Positions 25,606-33,714 of a DNA stretch of 59,040 nucleotides are shown one piece after another. Under the pieces are notes generated by a model. It saw only the letters and a program-made list of their open reading frames with translations, did not search any database and was not told the DNA's origin. How positions within the stretch are numbered: the first letter of the stretch is position 1; every line of letters begins with the position of its first letter. The position numbers were made by a program, and so were the translations under genes. Source of the DNA: Sphingomonas sp. TDK1. GTDB lineage: Bacteria > Pseudomonadota > Alphaproteobacteria > Sphingomonadales > Sphingomonadaceae. The stretch lies in assembly GCF_001650735.1 (NCBI RefSeq), contig NZ_LXVY01000018.1:1-59040 (forward strand), written 5' to 3'.

Positions 25606-25871
25606 TTTGCATCCCGAGCGAAATACGCGGTGGCTTTTTTTAGGATGTCGCGCTCCTCGGTCACCCGGGCCAGCTCGCGCTTCAGCTGGCGGATCTCCGC
25701 ATCCTTGCCGGCATCGCCTGACCCCGCCTTCGCCAGCTGCCGCTTCCACGAATACAGCGAGTGCTGGCTGACGCCGAGACGCTGCGAAACCTCCGCTACC
25801 GGATAGCCGCGCTCGGTGATCTGGGCCACCGCGTCACGCTTGAATTCATCGCTGAAATTGGCCTTCCCCAT
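25602..25871 (-). CDS. IS3-family transposase OrfA
   Basis: An 89-residue OrfA with the helix-turn-helix FSDEFKRDAVAQITERGYPV...SQHSLYSWKRQL and a leucine-zipper helix IRQLKRELARVTEERDILKK. It binds the inverted repeats and is fused to OrfB by frameshifting on a run of seven A near its 3' end (25635-25641). Confidence 0.9.
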   Translation of the reverse strand: MGKANFSDEFKRDAVAQITERGYPVAEVSQRLGVSQHSLYSWKRQLAKAGSGDAGKDAEIRQLKRELARVTEERDILKKATAYFARDAK

Positions 25872-25930
25872 CGTCGCCTCCTGTCCTCAAAATTAGGATC
25901 CAAGGCGTCCAGAAATCTAGGGGCTACTCA

Positions 25931-26047
25931 CTCGACGCTGCCCTTCTGCCACGGCGCCGAGGGCTGGCAGAAATAGGAGACGATGTTTAGGGCGCTGGCG
26001 AGCCTCGGATATCTCGCAAACTCGGTCCCACGATCGAACGTGATGGA
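25931..26047 (-). pseudogene. IS30-family transposase fragment
   Basis: About 39 codons read SITFDRGTEFARYPRLASAL...YFCQPSAPWQKGSVE, which is the second-Asp and Glu region of IS30-family DDE transposases (FDRGTEF, PWQKGSVEN). The fragment is cut on its downstream side by the IS3 element at 25931 and joined upstream to a truncated membrane gene. No other part of this transposase is present in the window. Confidence 0.75.
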
Positions 26048-26667
26048 GCGTGGGAGGGGAGGCCGAAGGCGAGCGTCATCGCGTTCTGCGTCATGGCGAA
26101 CGCGAGCGGACGCCAAGCGAAGCCGAACAGCGCATCGGCCGCCAGGTCGATGAAAAGCATCCCGCCAAGGAGGACAGCGACCATGATCCGGGCGTCGTGA
26201 CGGTGCTGGATGAGATCGCCCTGACGTTCGGCCATCAGGCGCCAGACCATATGGCCGACGATCGCGAAACCCAGAGGGACCAGCAGCAACGACAGTCCTT
26301 TGCCCGCCAGTGCATCGCCGAGCAGCCCGCGGTCCACTGAGGCGATGGCGGCCCAGGCCAAACCGACGCCCAGCACGCCCCCTTTCAATCTGAACCGGCT
26401 ATCGAAGCACGATAAGCAGAACCACCACAGGAAGACCACCGCGAAACCACTCACGGTGTGAGCAATGGCACCGACAATACCGGTCGGGGCCAGCGCGGCA
26501 ATCGGCGTGTTGCCGATGACGAAGCCGGAGAGGCAGAGCGCCAAGGGTGCAAACAGTGCCGCAGGTAGGCCAACCCGCCGACGCGCGCCGAACAGGAGCC
26601 ATGCCAGCAGGAGGATCGTGCCGACAGCACCCGCCCGGATCGCGACGTCAAGTTGGCCAATGTTCAT
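26048..26667 (-). pseudogene. Truncated membrane-anchored AraC-type regulator (N-terminal part)
   Basis: About 205 residues of a polytopic membrane domain starting MNIGQLDVAIRAGAVGTILL. It has six to seven hydrophobic segments and motifs GLPAALFAPLALCLSGFVIGN, VFLWWFCLSCFD and GVGLAWAAIASVDRGLLGD. This is the N-terminal membrane region of regulators that carry an AraC helix-turn-helix at the C-terminus; that domain is missing because the frame runs into the IS30 fragment near 26050. The predicted product is thus sensory domain only. An earlier in-frame ATG at 26742 adds an unconserved leader. Identification of the family is by recall of similar sequences. Confidence 0.6.
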
Positions 26668-26742
26668 GCCGTCACGATACGGGACGGCGCGGCACCAAGC
26701 CACCTCGCCCGTCTGTGACCGCCTGATCGTCGGCATTCTCAC

Positions 26743-26989
26743 CAGCGGTAAGTTTCGAGAACCGTTTTCCGTTCTCGATCAATCATCCTTTTCGGGAATG
26801 GCAGCTATTGCCGCCTACGTCCTGAAAGCTGCCTGTCCGCTCTCCACCCACTCTCGGTCATTCGGCCCAGCGGTCGAGCCAAAAGCCGTCATTCGCCGCT
26901 GGTCGCCGGCCAACGGCCGCTTTTAGTGCTAACCTCGTCGGGGGCCTCCGAGATTGGGTGGAAAGCCGACATGCAGAGTGTCGAGCGGC
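26743..26989. repeat. Dispersed intergenic repeat
   Basis: Non-coding. It contains fragments such as aagctgcctgtccgc, gtcattcggcccagcggtcgagcc and gccgtcattcgccgctggtcg that belong to the loose family of short intergenic repeats also seen near 8738, 37990, 38720 and 42600. Confidence 0.35.
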
Positions 26990-27499
26990 TCAGTACGCGT
27001 TGGGTAAAATCCCCGGTAAGCGGCAAAGATGCTCGAAAGCGGAGATTGTCCCTGCATCGTCGGACCCGTGGCTCTGATGGTCGACGTTAAGCTCACGAGA
27101 TGCGAACCTGTCTCCCCACCCCATGCTACTGGCCCGACGGAGGAAAAGTGCAAACGCCGCGGAGTTGGGTGCCGTCCAGGCGAAGCCGCCGTCACTCCGC
27201 GACCGTAGCGGGTATGACCACTTGTTCGATAATCTCAGCGTCGGGGTTGCCTGCGGGCGAACGGCTACATGTTCTGTGGGATACACTGCTACAGTGAAAT
27301 CCCACCCGCTTTTACGGATCAAAGAGCAACTAGCGATAATTCTATCGCCTTTCTCTGAGATCATACGGAGGTAATAACCGCCAGTCGTCGCCAGTATACT
27401 GAAAACATCAAAACGACTCTGGCCGGGATGTGCGCCAACCTGTGGCGAGGATAGAGCGATCAATGCTGTGGTCGCAGCCAAGAGCACAAAGCGTCTCAT
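26990..27499 (-). CDS. Small exported protein of unknown function
   Basis: A 169-residue protein with a clear signal peptide (MRRFVLLAATTALIALSSPQVGAH; cleavage near VGA). The mature part has CSLIRKSGWDFTVAVYPTEHV and a Trp/Ser-rich middle; one further Cys (HLCRLPG) near the end could form a disulphide with the first. I do not recognise the family. It lies between the truncated regulator and the first ISNCY copy and has no obvious partner gene. A stop closely followed by IS-type sequence makes a truncated C-terminus possible. Confidence 0.55.
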   Translation of the reverse strand: MRRFVLLAATTALIALSSPQVGAHPGQSRFDVFSILATTGGYYLRMISEKGDRIIASCSLIRKSGWDFTVAVYPTEHVAVRPQATPTLRLSNKWSYPLRSRSDGGFAWTAPNSAAFALFLRRASSMGWGDRFASRELNVDHQSHGSDDAGTISAFEHLCRLPGILPNAY

Positions 27500-27569
27500 A
27501 TAATCCCTCTTCGTCGACGCAGGATACTTGACTGGTAAACCGCCGCAAGTGGGGCGGGAGCGGACCGGC

Positions 27570-29132
27570 AGCTTTTTCAGCCAGAGCTGCCGTCGCGCTG
27601 TCTGGAGCCCCTACGGTGCAGCGTTGGCGATTGGCTCGCCGGCTTCATTGCGCCGGACTCGCTTCAGCTTTGGAGTGCAGAGCGTCCGTCGGTCGATCTT
27701 CGGTTCAGTTGGAGAGGGAGGGGCAAAAATGCCGACCGAGCGAGAGTCGCGCGCCGGCGCATTGTTGTTCCTCTGCCGATGATGAGGCGTCACAGCTTGG
27801 ATCGCTTGAGCCATAGCCAGTGCAGCGCCAAGGCGCTTGTTCTCGACGATCTCGGCCTGGTTGACCCGCTGCATCTTGTCGTAGACCCGGTAGGGCAGGA
27901 CCACGTCGCCGTGCCGCACCTCGATGCGACCGTCGGGAAATTCGCAGACGTGGACGCGCTTGCGGGCCAGCGTCCGCGCCAGGGGCGTCGGCTCCAGGAT
28001 GAACATCGCCTTGTTGTAGTGGAGCGCTAGAGCGCCCGTGACGGAGCGCTCGACGCGCCAGACCATCTCGGCTTCCACATTCTCGTGCGGAGCTAGGGGC
28101 CGATGGGCGTCCCGAGGATCCGCAGGCGGGCAGGCGAACTGAGCATTGTGGCGCAGGAGATAAGAGGGGAGGAAGGTGTTGGCCTCTTCGATGGAGGAGA
28201 TGCCTTCGAGCCGCATCGCTTTGACGAGGCGGTTCTGGAGGGTGCTGTTGGCCCTCTCGACCCGCCCCTTGGCCTGGGGCGAGTTGGCGCAGATGATCTC
28301 GACGCCGAGCTTGTCGAGCGCGCGGCCCAGGTGTGACATGCCGTCGCCGCCGGCCGTCGCGCGGTTGTTCCGAAAGGCGCTGTGCTTGTCCGAATAGAAG
28401 GCGATCGGCTTGCCGTGCCGCTCGAGATAGGTGCGTGTTGCCTGCAGGTAGGAGAGGGCGCTCTCGCTCTCCGCCATCTCGAGGTGCATCAGCTCGCTCG
28501 TGGCATCGTCGATATAGACCAGCAGGCTGCAGCGCGGCCCGCGGCCCTCGAACCAGTCATGATCCGAGCCGTCGACCTGGATGAGCTCGCCGCGGCGCTC
28601 GCGCCGGTTGCGGGACTGGTGCAGCCTGGCTTGCTTGGCCGCCTTGGCCTTCCAGAGGCCGGCGCCGATCATCAGCTGGCGCAGCGTCTCATGCGACAGC
28701 GAGATGCCGTGGCGCCCCGCGAGGTACTCGGCCGCCAGCGTCGGGCCGAAATCGGCGTAGCGCTCGCGAACGACGCCGAGGATCTGCTCCCGGTAGGTTT
28801 CGCTCAACCGGCGGTTGCTCGGCCGACCGCGCTTCCGGGATATCAGGCCAGCAGCGCCGTCAGCGCGGAACCTGTCGAGCAGCCGACAGACTTGGCGCCG
28901 GCATAGCCTGAGCAGCTCGCCAGCCTCGCTTGCGGTGATCTCGCCGCGCTGGACGCGCTGCAGCGTTTCGTACCGTGACAACTCGCTCCGGCTCATCGCG
29001 ACCACCGTCATCAGCGTGCCCCCAATTGCTCGGGCGGCATGCCACTCGGAAAGCGCCCACCAGAGACTGTGACATCTCTATCTGGCGGTTGAGTGACATT
29101 TGTACGTTGCGCTTACATTCTGAAAAATTTTT
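27570..29132 (-). mobile_element. ISNCY/IS1202-type insertion sequence, copy 1 (limits approximate)
   Basis: The right end shares tgtacgttgcgcttacattc and the following tgaaaaatttt with copy 2 (ends 58416). The left side follows a shared ggagcggaccggcag motif and a T-run; ctttttcag there resembles the complement of the right end. The interior between about 27830 and 28760 is nearly identical to copy 2, but both gene ends differ. Exact termini and target duplication could not be settled. Confidence 0.7.
27611..29011 (-). CDS. ISNCY-family DDE transposase, copy 1
   Basis: A 466-residue transposase. The N-terminal ~70 residues hold a helix-turn-helix (ASEAGELLRLCRRQVCRLL, then RADGAAGLISRKRGRPSNR). 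The rve integrase core spans ~150-310 with IQVDGSDHDWFEG (Asp), AFYSDKHSAFR (Asp) and QAKGRVERANSTLQ (Glu). A C-terminal DNA-binding/beta domain (ALHYNKAMFILEP, VHVCEFPDGRIEVRHG) is followed by a variable tail. All catalytic residues appear intact. It shares most of the core with the copy at 56873 while the first ~60 and last ~40 residues are unrelated in sequence. Confidence 0.9.
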   Translation of the reverse strand: MTVVAMSRSELSRYETLQRVQRGEITASEAGELLRLCRRQVCRLLDRFRADGAAGLISRKRGRPSNRRLSETYREQILGVVRERYADFGPTLAAEYLAGRHGISLSHETLRQLMIGAGLWKAKAAKQARLHQSRNRRERRGELIQVDGSDHDWFEGRGPRCSLLVYIDDATSELMHLEMAESESALSYLQATRTYLERHGKPIAFYSDKHSAFRNNRATAGGDGMSHLGRALDKLGVEIICANSPQAKGRVERANSTLQNRLVKAMRLEGISSIEEANTFLPSYLLRHNAQFACPPADPRDAHRPLAPHENVEAEMVWRVERSVTGALALHYNKAMFILEPTPLARTLARKRVHVCEFPDGRIEVRHGDVVLPYRVYDKMQRVNQAEIVENKRLGAALAMAQAIQAVTPHHRQRNNNAPARDSRSVGIFAPPSPTEPKIDRRTLCTPKLKRVRRNEAGEPIANAAP

Positions 29133-29135
29133 GTT

Positions 29136-29394
29136 GCCGCCAGTTAGAAAAGGCACACTCCGCAGCAAAATAGAAATGGCACAACGCCGCCGGCAGCGGG
29201 GGCTGCGTGGAGCCCTCCTCATAGCGCAGCGCTGCCCCCGCTGATGCCCCACACTCCCGGCTCCTGTCCCCGGACCCGCTGCGAACGCGGCGGGCCCGGT
29301 CACACCGCCTCAACGATGCAGCTCGTGCTATCGGCTATCGCGTCGCCGGTCGCTTCGGCGAAAAAAGCAGACAGGCAGATCCCGCCCAACCCGT
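29136..29394. repeat. 260-bp direct repeat, copy B
   Basis: Second copy of the block at 23084-23343. It begins immediately after the right end of the first ISNCY element. Compared with copy A the large hairpin is imperfect (GGACCCGCTGCG against CGCGGCGGGCCC). The two copies flank about 6 kb holding the IS3, the IS30 remnant and ISNCY copy 1. Confidence 0.8.
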
Positions 29395-29422
29395 TCGTCG
29401 GCGGAGGAGCCGCGGTTTCCTC

Positions 29423-29551
29423 TTAGCGGCCCCTGCGGGTAGCCGAGTAGAGGTGCCTTCGATCGACGCCGGCGGCGGTGAGCGCGTCCCGCTGAAGGTC
29501 GACGGATTGCCGATCATCGGTGGATGATACGCGCATGTAGCCAACCAGCAT
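29423..29551 (-). pseudogene. Serine resolvase N-terminal remnant (Tn3 type)
   Basis: From ATG at 29551 the minus strand reads MLVGYMRVSSTDDRQSVDLQ, then RDALTAAGVDRRHLY, the conserved start of Tn3-type TnpR resolvases with the catalytic Ser in RVSS. After HLY the frame departs from the family and stops at 29423. A remnant 42 codons long cannot be active. Confidence 0.8.
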
Positions 29552-29575
29552 GACGAAAATCCCCCAGGAAGACAT

Positions 29576-29620
29576 TGTCGGACACCGTTACTTTCCGACA
29601 GTGTTTTTCGGACATTATGG
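29576..29620. other. Possible res site remnant
   Basis: TGTCGG at 29576-29581 is inverted as CCGACA at 29595-29600, about 25 bp upstream of the resolvase start, and a further cggacattatg follows. Tn3-type res sites occupy this place and use such dyads. Only part of a res site seems to remain. Confidence 0.45.
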
Positions 29621-30290
29621 CGATTGGGGAGCCGCGCAATCCCATGGGTGGCAAAATCCCAAGGAGCTGCGCGCCGGCATCATGAAAATCATGTGTTTTC
29701 CGTCGGATGCGTAGCCGCATCCGACCAAATTGCGTCATTCGCTAGTTCGCCGCTAAACGACGGGTTCTGCCAGACCCCTCCCATGCTCGCCACAAGAACT
29801 TCTCGGCACAGCGATGCTCCGATCCTTATCAGCTCGGTCCGAAGGGGGGCGCTCAGGCATGCTCCCTCGCAACGCCCGCCGCGGCTGTTCGCTCGCTTCG
29901 TTTGACTTGGCCGACGCTTTTCTCTTGAAGAAGCAACTCGCAGGTTGCGGTTTGGACGCGGCATGGGTCGAGAAGTTGAGGCGTTCCTGGATGGCCTGCT
30001 ATCTCGCCACAGCGTCCAGGCGACTGCGCCTAGGAACGAACCCTGATCGCGACCTGATCAAGCGAAGGGACGCGACCCTCAATATTCCGGTCGGGACCAA
30101 CCGACCTTGAGCGGGCCGGTTCAGCCGCACCTTACTACAAGGGAGCCTCGACGCTATTGAGCGCACGTTTCGCCACCGCAAGGTCTGGCGACGCCGACCG
30201 AACGGTCGCCATCTTCCTCGCCAGAATCCACCTCCACGCCAGTGTCATAAGGTTTGTCGGTCCCAGCCACGGGTCGAGGCTCGATGCTAG
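29621..30290. other. Non-coding stretch, decayed mobile DNA likely
   Basis: No frame here has codon use or protein content I can support. The stretch follows the resolvase remnant and ends at the LysR gene, so it probably includes transposon or element debris. A short dyad gtcggatgcgtagccgcatccgac is visible in about 29700-29725. Confidence 0.4.
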
Positions 30291-31127
30291 CTAGCGCCTA
30301 GATATCACATCGATCATTGCGGCCAGGAGTTCGCCGGTCGCTCCAGCCGCTTCCCATGCGTAGATGGACAATAGAAGTGGCGCTTCCGCGGAGAAAATGG
30401 CGCTGGTGCGAACGGCATGTGCACCCGTCGTGCTGATCGGCAAAACCGATACGCCCAGTCCGGCCTCGATCGCAGACAGGACGCTGGCCAGGCTGTTGCC
30501 GGTAAATGCGATGTACCAATTCCGCCGCTCGCGCTCGATCCGGTCGATCATGAGGTCGCGGTATAATCCGCCGGGTGGAAACGTCACGAGCGGGATGGGA
30601 TCCGGCCAATCACGGAAAACGTCGCGGGCCTCGAACCAGGCAAGAGGTTCGGAAAAGCTGGCGCGGGCGTCTCCATCGGCGACCGCTTCCTTGACGATGG
30701 CGATGTCGAATTCGCCGGCACGGAACCGTCGCGTCAGATCGCGGCTGAGGCCTGTCGTCACATCGAGCCGGATTTCGCGATGCCGTTCGGCAAAGCGAGC
30801 AAACTGACGGCTCATGGCCATTGTCACGACGTCGTCGGGCACCCCAATGCGGATCGTGATCGTACCTGATGGATCGGCCAGCAACGTCTCCGCCTCGTTC
30901 TGCAAGGCGAGCAACCGCCGTGCATAGCCCAGCAATCGCTCGCCGGAAGCAGTCGGCGAAATGGGCCTCGCAGACCGATCGATCAGCGATTGACCGACGG
31001 CCGCTTCCAGGCGGCCTAGTTGCTGGCTGACTGTCGACTGGGTGGAATGGAGACGATCGGCTGCGGTGGTGAAGCTCGCGGCGTCGGCGATCGCGACGAA
31101 AGTGCGGAGCAATCTCGGGTCCAACAT
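30291..31127 (-). CDS. LysR-family transcriptional regulator
   Basis: A 278-residue LTTR. The N-terminal wHTH is clear (LLRTFVAIADAASFTTAADR, LHSTQSTVSQQLGRLE), followed by a two-lobed effector domain from ~90 (ITIRIGVPDDVV). It is divergent from the amidohydrolase gene at 31229, and an inverted repeat at 31159-31173 lies between, so it most likely activates the purine/pyrimidine-type catabolic genes in response to a pathway metabolite. Confidence 0.92.
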   Translation of the reverse strand: MLDPRLLRTFVAIADAASFTTAADRLHSTQSTVSQQLGRLEAAVGQSLIDRSARPISPTASGERLLGYARRLLALQNEAETLLADPSGTITIRIGVPDDVVTMAMSRQFARFAERHREIRLDVTTGLSRDLTRRFRAGEFDIAIVKEAVADGDARASFSEPLAWFEARDVFRDWPDPIPLVTFPPGGLYRDLMIDRIERERRNWYIAFTGNSLASVLSAIEAGLGVSVLPISTTGAHAVRTSAIFSAEAPLLLSIYAWEAAGATGELLAAMIDVISRR

Positions 31128-31158
31128 GGCGGCATTCTATTCCTGAATGTTTGTTATG

Positions 31159-31173
31159 CGAATATCTCATTCG
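31159..31173. promoter_or_regulatory. Candidate LysR operator
   Basis: CGAAT-atctc-ATTCG is a perfect 5-bp inverted repeat with a 5-base spacer, placed between the LysR gene and the divergent amidohydrolase gene. The flanks extend the dyad weakly (tatgCGAAT / ATTCGtaaa), and the size suits an LTTR site. Confidence 0.5.
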
Positions 31174-31228
31174 TAAATGTCGAGCCACCCCTCCATTAGG
31201 AAATCTCGTCAATTCGAGGACCGCTGAT

Positions 31229-32458
31229 TTGCGTACCGCTGTCGCACCCCGCCTGTTCCGAAATGCCCTGTTCAAAGATGGCCGGATCGGCGATCTGGCG
31301 GTATCGGATGGTCGCTTCGTCGAGCCGGCTTCCCTGGCGGCCGATGCGGCTGTCATTGAGCTGTCAGGGCTTCTGGTTCTACCGCCGTTCGTCGATGGCC
31401 ATATCCATCTGGACAAAAGCTTCGTCGGTGGTGACTGGCGCCCGCATCGCCCAGCCGCCAGCCTGGGCGAGCGCCTGAACATCGAGAAGCAGATGCTGGC
31501 AGAGGCATTGCCGATCACCGATCGTGCGGAGGCGCTGCTGGCGCAGGCACATGACTTCGGCACGATCGCGATGCGCAGTCATGTCGACATCGATGCCTCG
31601 CTCGGTCTCGATAACCTTCACGCCGTTATGGCGGCATGCGAACTCTGGAAGGACCGGATCCACGTCGAGATCGTCGCCTTCCCCCAAGCCGGAATCCTCG
31701 CTTCGCCCGGGACTGCGGATCTCCTCGATGCTGCCCTTCGCGAAGGCGCGGACGTCGTTGGCGGTTTGGATCCGTCGGCATTCGATGGAGATGCTGACGC
31801 GCATCTGGTCGTGGTGTTCGGCCTGGCGGAACGCCACGGCGTGAAGATCGACATCCACCTCCACGAACCCGGCCCGCAGGGGATAGTGCAACTGCACCGT
31901 ATCGCTGCATGGACGACCGCAATTGGGATGCAGGGCAAGGTCGTCGTGAGCCACGCCTACGCGCTCGGAGATGTCGCACCCGACCAAGCCGCCCGCACCG
32001 CCGATATCCTGGCGGCAGCCGGCATTGCGATCATGACAAATGCGCCCGGCAACCGCGCATTCCCGCCGATCAAACTGTTGCGTGCTGCAGGCGTGCGGGT
32101 ATTTGCCGGCAACGACAATGTCCGCGACGCGTGGTGGCCGTATGGCGATGCCGACATGTTAGGCCGTGCGATGATGATCGGATACCGTTCGGGCTTCTTC
32201 AGCGACGAAGACCTTGGCACGGCGTTGGACATGGCCACGACGCACGCCGCATCGGTTGTGGGTCTCGATCGCTACGGCATGGCCATCGGCGATGAAGCGA
32301 CCTTCGTCATCGTCGATGCGGCAAACGCAGCGGCTGCAGTCGCCGCACCGCCGCGTGCGCGTCGCCTTGTCCAGCGTGGCGCGATCGTGCCGTCGACCCC
32401 AAGCCGACTGGAAGCCCTCTTTCCCCACTATCAAACGCAGCAAGGATATCGTCCATGA
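31229..32458 (+). CDS. Cytosine deaminase-like amidohydrolase
   Basis: A 409-residue metal-dependent hydrolase. It has VDGHIHLD (55-62) with the paired metal histidines, DIDASLGLDNL, DIHLHEPG carrying a third His, VVSHAYALGD with a fourth, and GNDNVRDAWWPYGDADML with the metal Asp; this set is that of cytosine deaminase/isoguanine deaminase-type enzymes. It should deaminate a nucleobase or a cyclic derivative. There is no ATG; I chose TTG at 31229 because GAGGA lies eight bases upstream and the beta-sandwich domain starts next. It overlaps the hydroxyisourate hydrolase gene by 4 bp. Confidence 0.85.
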   Translation: MRTAVAPRLFRNALFKDGRIGDLAVSDGRFVEPASLAADAAVIELSGLLVLPPFVDGHIHLDKSFVGGDWRPHRPAASLGERLNIEKQMLAEALPITDRAEALLAQAHDFGTIAMRSHVDIDASLGLDNLHAVMAACELWKDRIHVEIVAFPQAGILASPGTADLLDAALREGADVVGGLDPSAFDGDADAHLVVVFGLAERHGVKIDIHLHEPGPQGIVQLHRIAAWTTAIGMQGKVVVSHAYALGDVAPDQAARTADILAAAGIAIMTNAPGNRAFPPIKLLRAAGVRVFAGNDNVRDAWWPYGDADMLGRAMMIGYRSGFFSDEDLGTALDMATTHAASVVGLDRYGMAIGDEATFVIVDAANAAAAVAAPPRARRLVQRGAIVPSTPSRLEALFPHYQTQQGYRP

Positions 32459-32847
32459 AAGCCATCGCTCTCGCGCTGTTGCTCGGCGCCATCGCTACCC
32501 CCTCCGCCGCTGCGGATATCTCTACCCATGTCCTCGATCTCGCCCGCGGTGTTGGTGGCAAGGCTGTGCCCGTAACTCTCTCGAAGCGCGGCGATGACGG
32601 CCGCTGGGAGAAGGTCGGCGCCGCAATTACCGATGCCGATGGTCGTGTTCGCAGCTTTGGGGGTTCCCAGTTGTTCGACGCCGGAATCTACCGGCTCCAG
32701 TTCGACATGTCGGGCTACCCCGATGCGTCAGCAAGCCCATTCTTTCCGGAGATTACGCTGACGTTCCGCGTAAGCGACAAGGCAGGGCACTATCATGTGC
32801 CTGTCGTCGTCAGTCCCTATGGCTATTCGACCTACCGGGGAAACTGA
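32455..32847 (+). CDS. uraH: Hydroxyisourate hydrolase, exported
   Basis: A 130-residue transthyretin-like protein that hydrolyses 5-hydroxyisourate, the product of urate oxidation. After a signal peptide (ALALLLGAIATPSAAA) come DISTHVLDLARG with the catalytic His25, DGR at 62-64 with Arg, and the C-terminal HYHVPVVVSPYGYSTYRGN. The terminal YRGN replaces the usual YRGS. The signal peptide places the enzyme in the periplasm. It is translationally coupled (ATGA) to the amidohydrolase gene. No urate oxidase or OHCU decarboxylase gene lies nearby, so it may act on material made elsewhere. Confidence 0.92.
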   Translation: MKAIALALLLGAIATPSAAADISTHVLDLARGVGGKAVPVTLSKRGDDGRWEKVGAAITDADGRVRSFGGSQLFDAGIYRLQFDMSGYPDASASPFFPEITLTFRVSDKAGHYHVPVVVSPYGYSTYRGN

Positions 32848-32884
32848 ACATGCCTTGCATGCCTCGCCGGCTGAGCAGCGCTGA

Positions 32885-33430
32885 TTGCGGCAAGTGCCGG
32901 AAATCCCCGCGCAACGATTATCCGCGAAAGGTCTCACCGCTGTGCTGAGCCTCGTTCTTCTCCTGCCAGCGGCGTTCGCTGAACCATCGCTTGCGGTGCC
33001 GCTGGAGCGAAAGACCGTTTCGCTGGCGCTCGCCAACAGCCTCACGCAGGCCGCGCTCGCGTCTTGCCGCATGATAGGCCGGGAGGCCGTGGTGGCTGTG
33101 GTCGATCGCGGCGGGAATCTAGTCTCGCTCCAGCGCGGCGACGACATCGGTCCGCACAACACGCTCGCCGCTCAGCGCAAGGCGTTCACCGCCCTGTCGA
33201 CCAAGGCGAACACGACAGTGCTGGCGGCGCGCGCCGCGACCGATCCGATGTCCCGTAACCTCCTCACAATTCCCGAACTGCTTTTGTTGGGCGGTGGCGT
33301 ACCGATTGTCATTGATGGCGACGTGATCGGAGGTATCGGCGTCGCCGGTTCCGGCGGATCGGCCAATGACGAACGATGCGCGACCGAGGCAATTGCGAGC
33401 GTGATGAGTAAATTGACGGCACCCTCATGA
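32885..33430 (+). CDS. HbpS/GlcG-like heme-binding family protein
   Basis: A protein of up to 181 residues related to GlcG/HbpS/PduO-C. Markers are ALANSLTQAALASCRMIGRE, VVAVVDRGGNLVSLQRGDD, QRKAFTALS and the Gly-rich PELLLLGGGVPIVIDGDVIGGIGVAG. A hydrophobic stretch LTAVLSLVLLLPAAFA near residue 17 looks like a signal peptide. The start is unclear: TTG 32885, GTG 32894 and GTG 32940 are all possible and none has a good ribosome site. Members bind heme or small ligands or have enzyme-accessory roles. It follows uraH by 37 bp. Confidence 0.8.
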   Translation: MRQVPEIPAQRLSAKGLTAVLSLVLLLPAAFAEPSLAVPLERKTVSLALANSLTQAALASCRMIGREAVVAVVDRGGNLVSLQRGDDIGPHNTLAAQRKAFTALSTKANTTVLAARAATDPMSRNLLTIPELLLLGGGVPIVIDGDVIGGIGVAGSGGSANDERCATEAIASVMSKLTAPS

Positions 33431-33714
33431 CCAAACTGCAGAGTTGCGACCGGTATGGGTATGTCGCGATCGTCAGCTAATCCGAATACAGCTAATATAG
33501 CCTGCGCCGTACGCGAAAGCGCTGTGGCGATTCCGTCGATATTATATTGCAATTATGGCGCGCTCAAGTGCCCGTGCCATAAGGTGTGTGTTGTGACAAA
33601 ATTCTATTATTGTAAACGACAATATATAAATCTTCAGTTTGTAACAATGATGACATAAGCTCCAATAATAAGAGCTTTGCTGAGCCTAAGCGGCAAGCAC
33701 TTATAGGAGAATTC
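33431..33714. promoter_or_regulatory. AT-rich leader of the TonB-dependent receptor
   Basis: The 284 bp before the receptor are much richer in A+T than the surroundings, with ttgtgaca, ttgtaaacgacaa and tatataaat around 33593-33633 likely to contain the promoter. GGAGA lies six bases before the ATG. No riboswitch was recognised. Confidence 0.4.

Larger units (their letters stand above)
24711..25931 (-). mobile_element. IS3-family insertion sequence
   Basis: The element is bounded by imperfect inverted repeats: tgagtagcccctag(t/a)tttct from 24712 and its complement ending at 25930, about 26 bp with two mismatches. It encodes orfA and orfB on the minus strand. No matching target duplication is visible: the left flank ends ...agtt and the right flank begins tcgac. 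The right flank is IS30 sequence while the left is not, so a deletion probably occurred at or after insertion. Confidence 0.88.
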
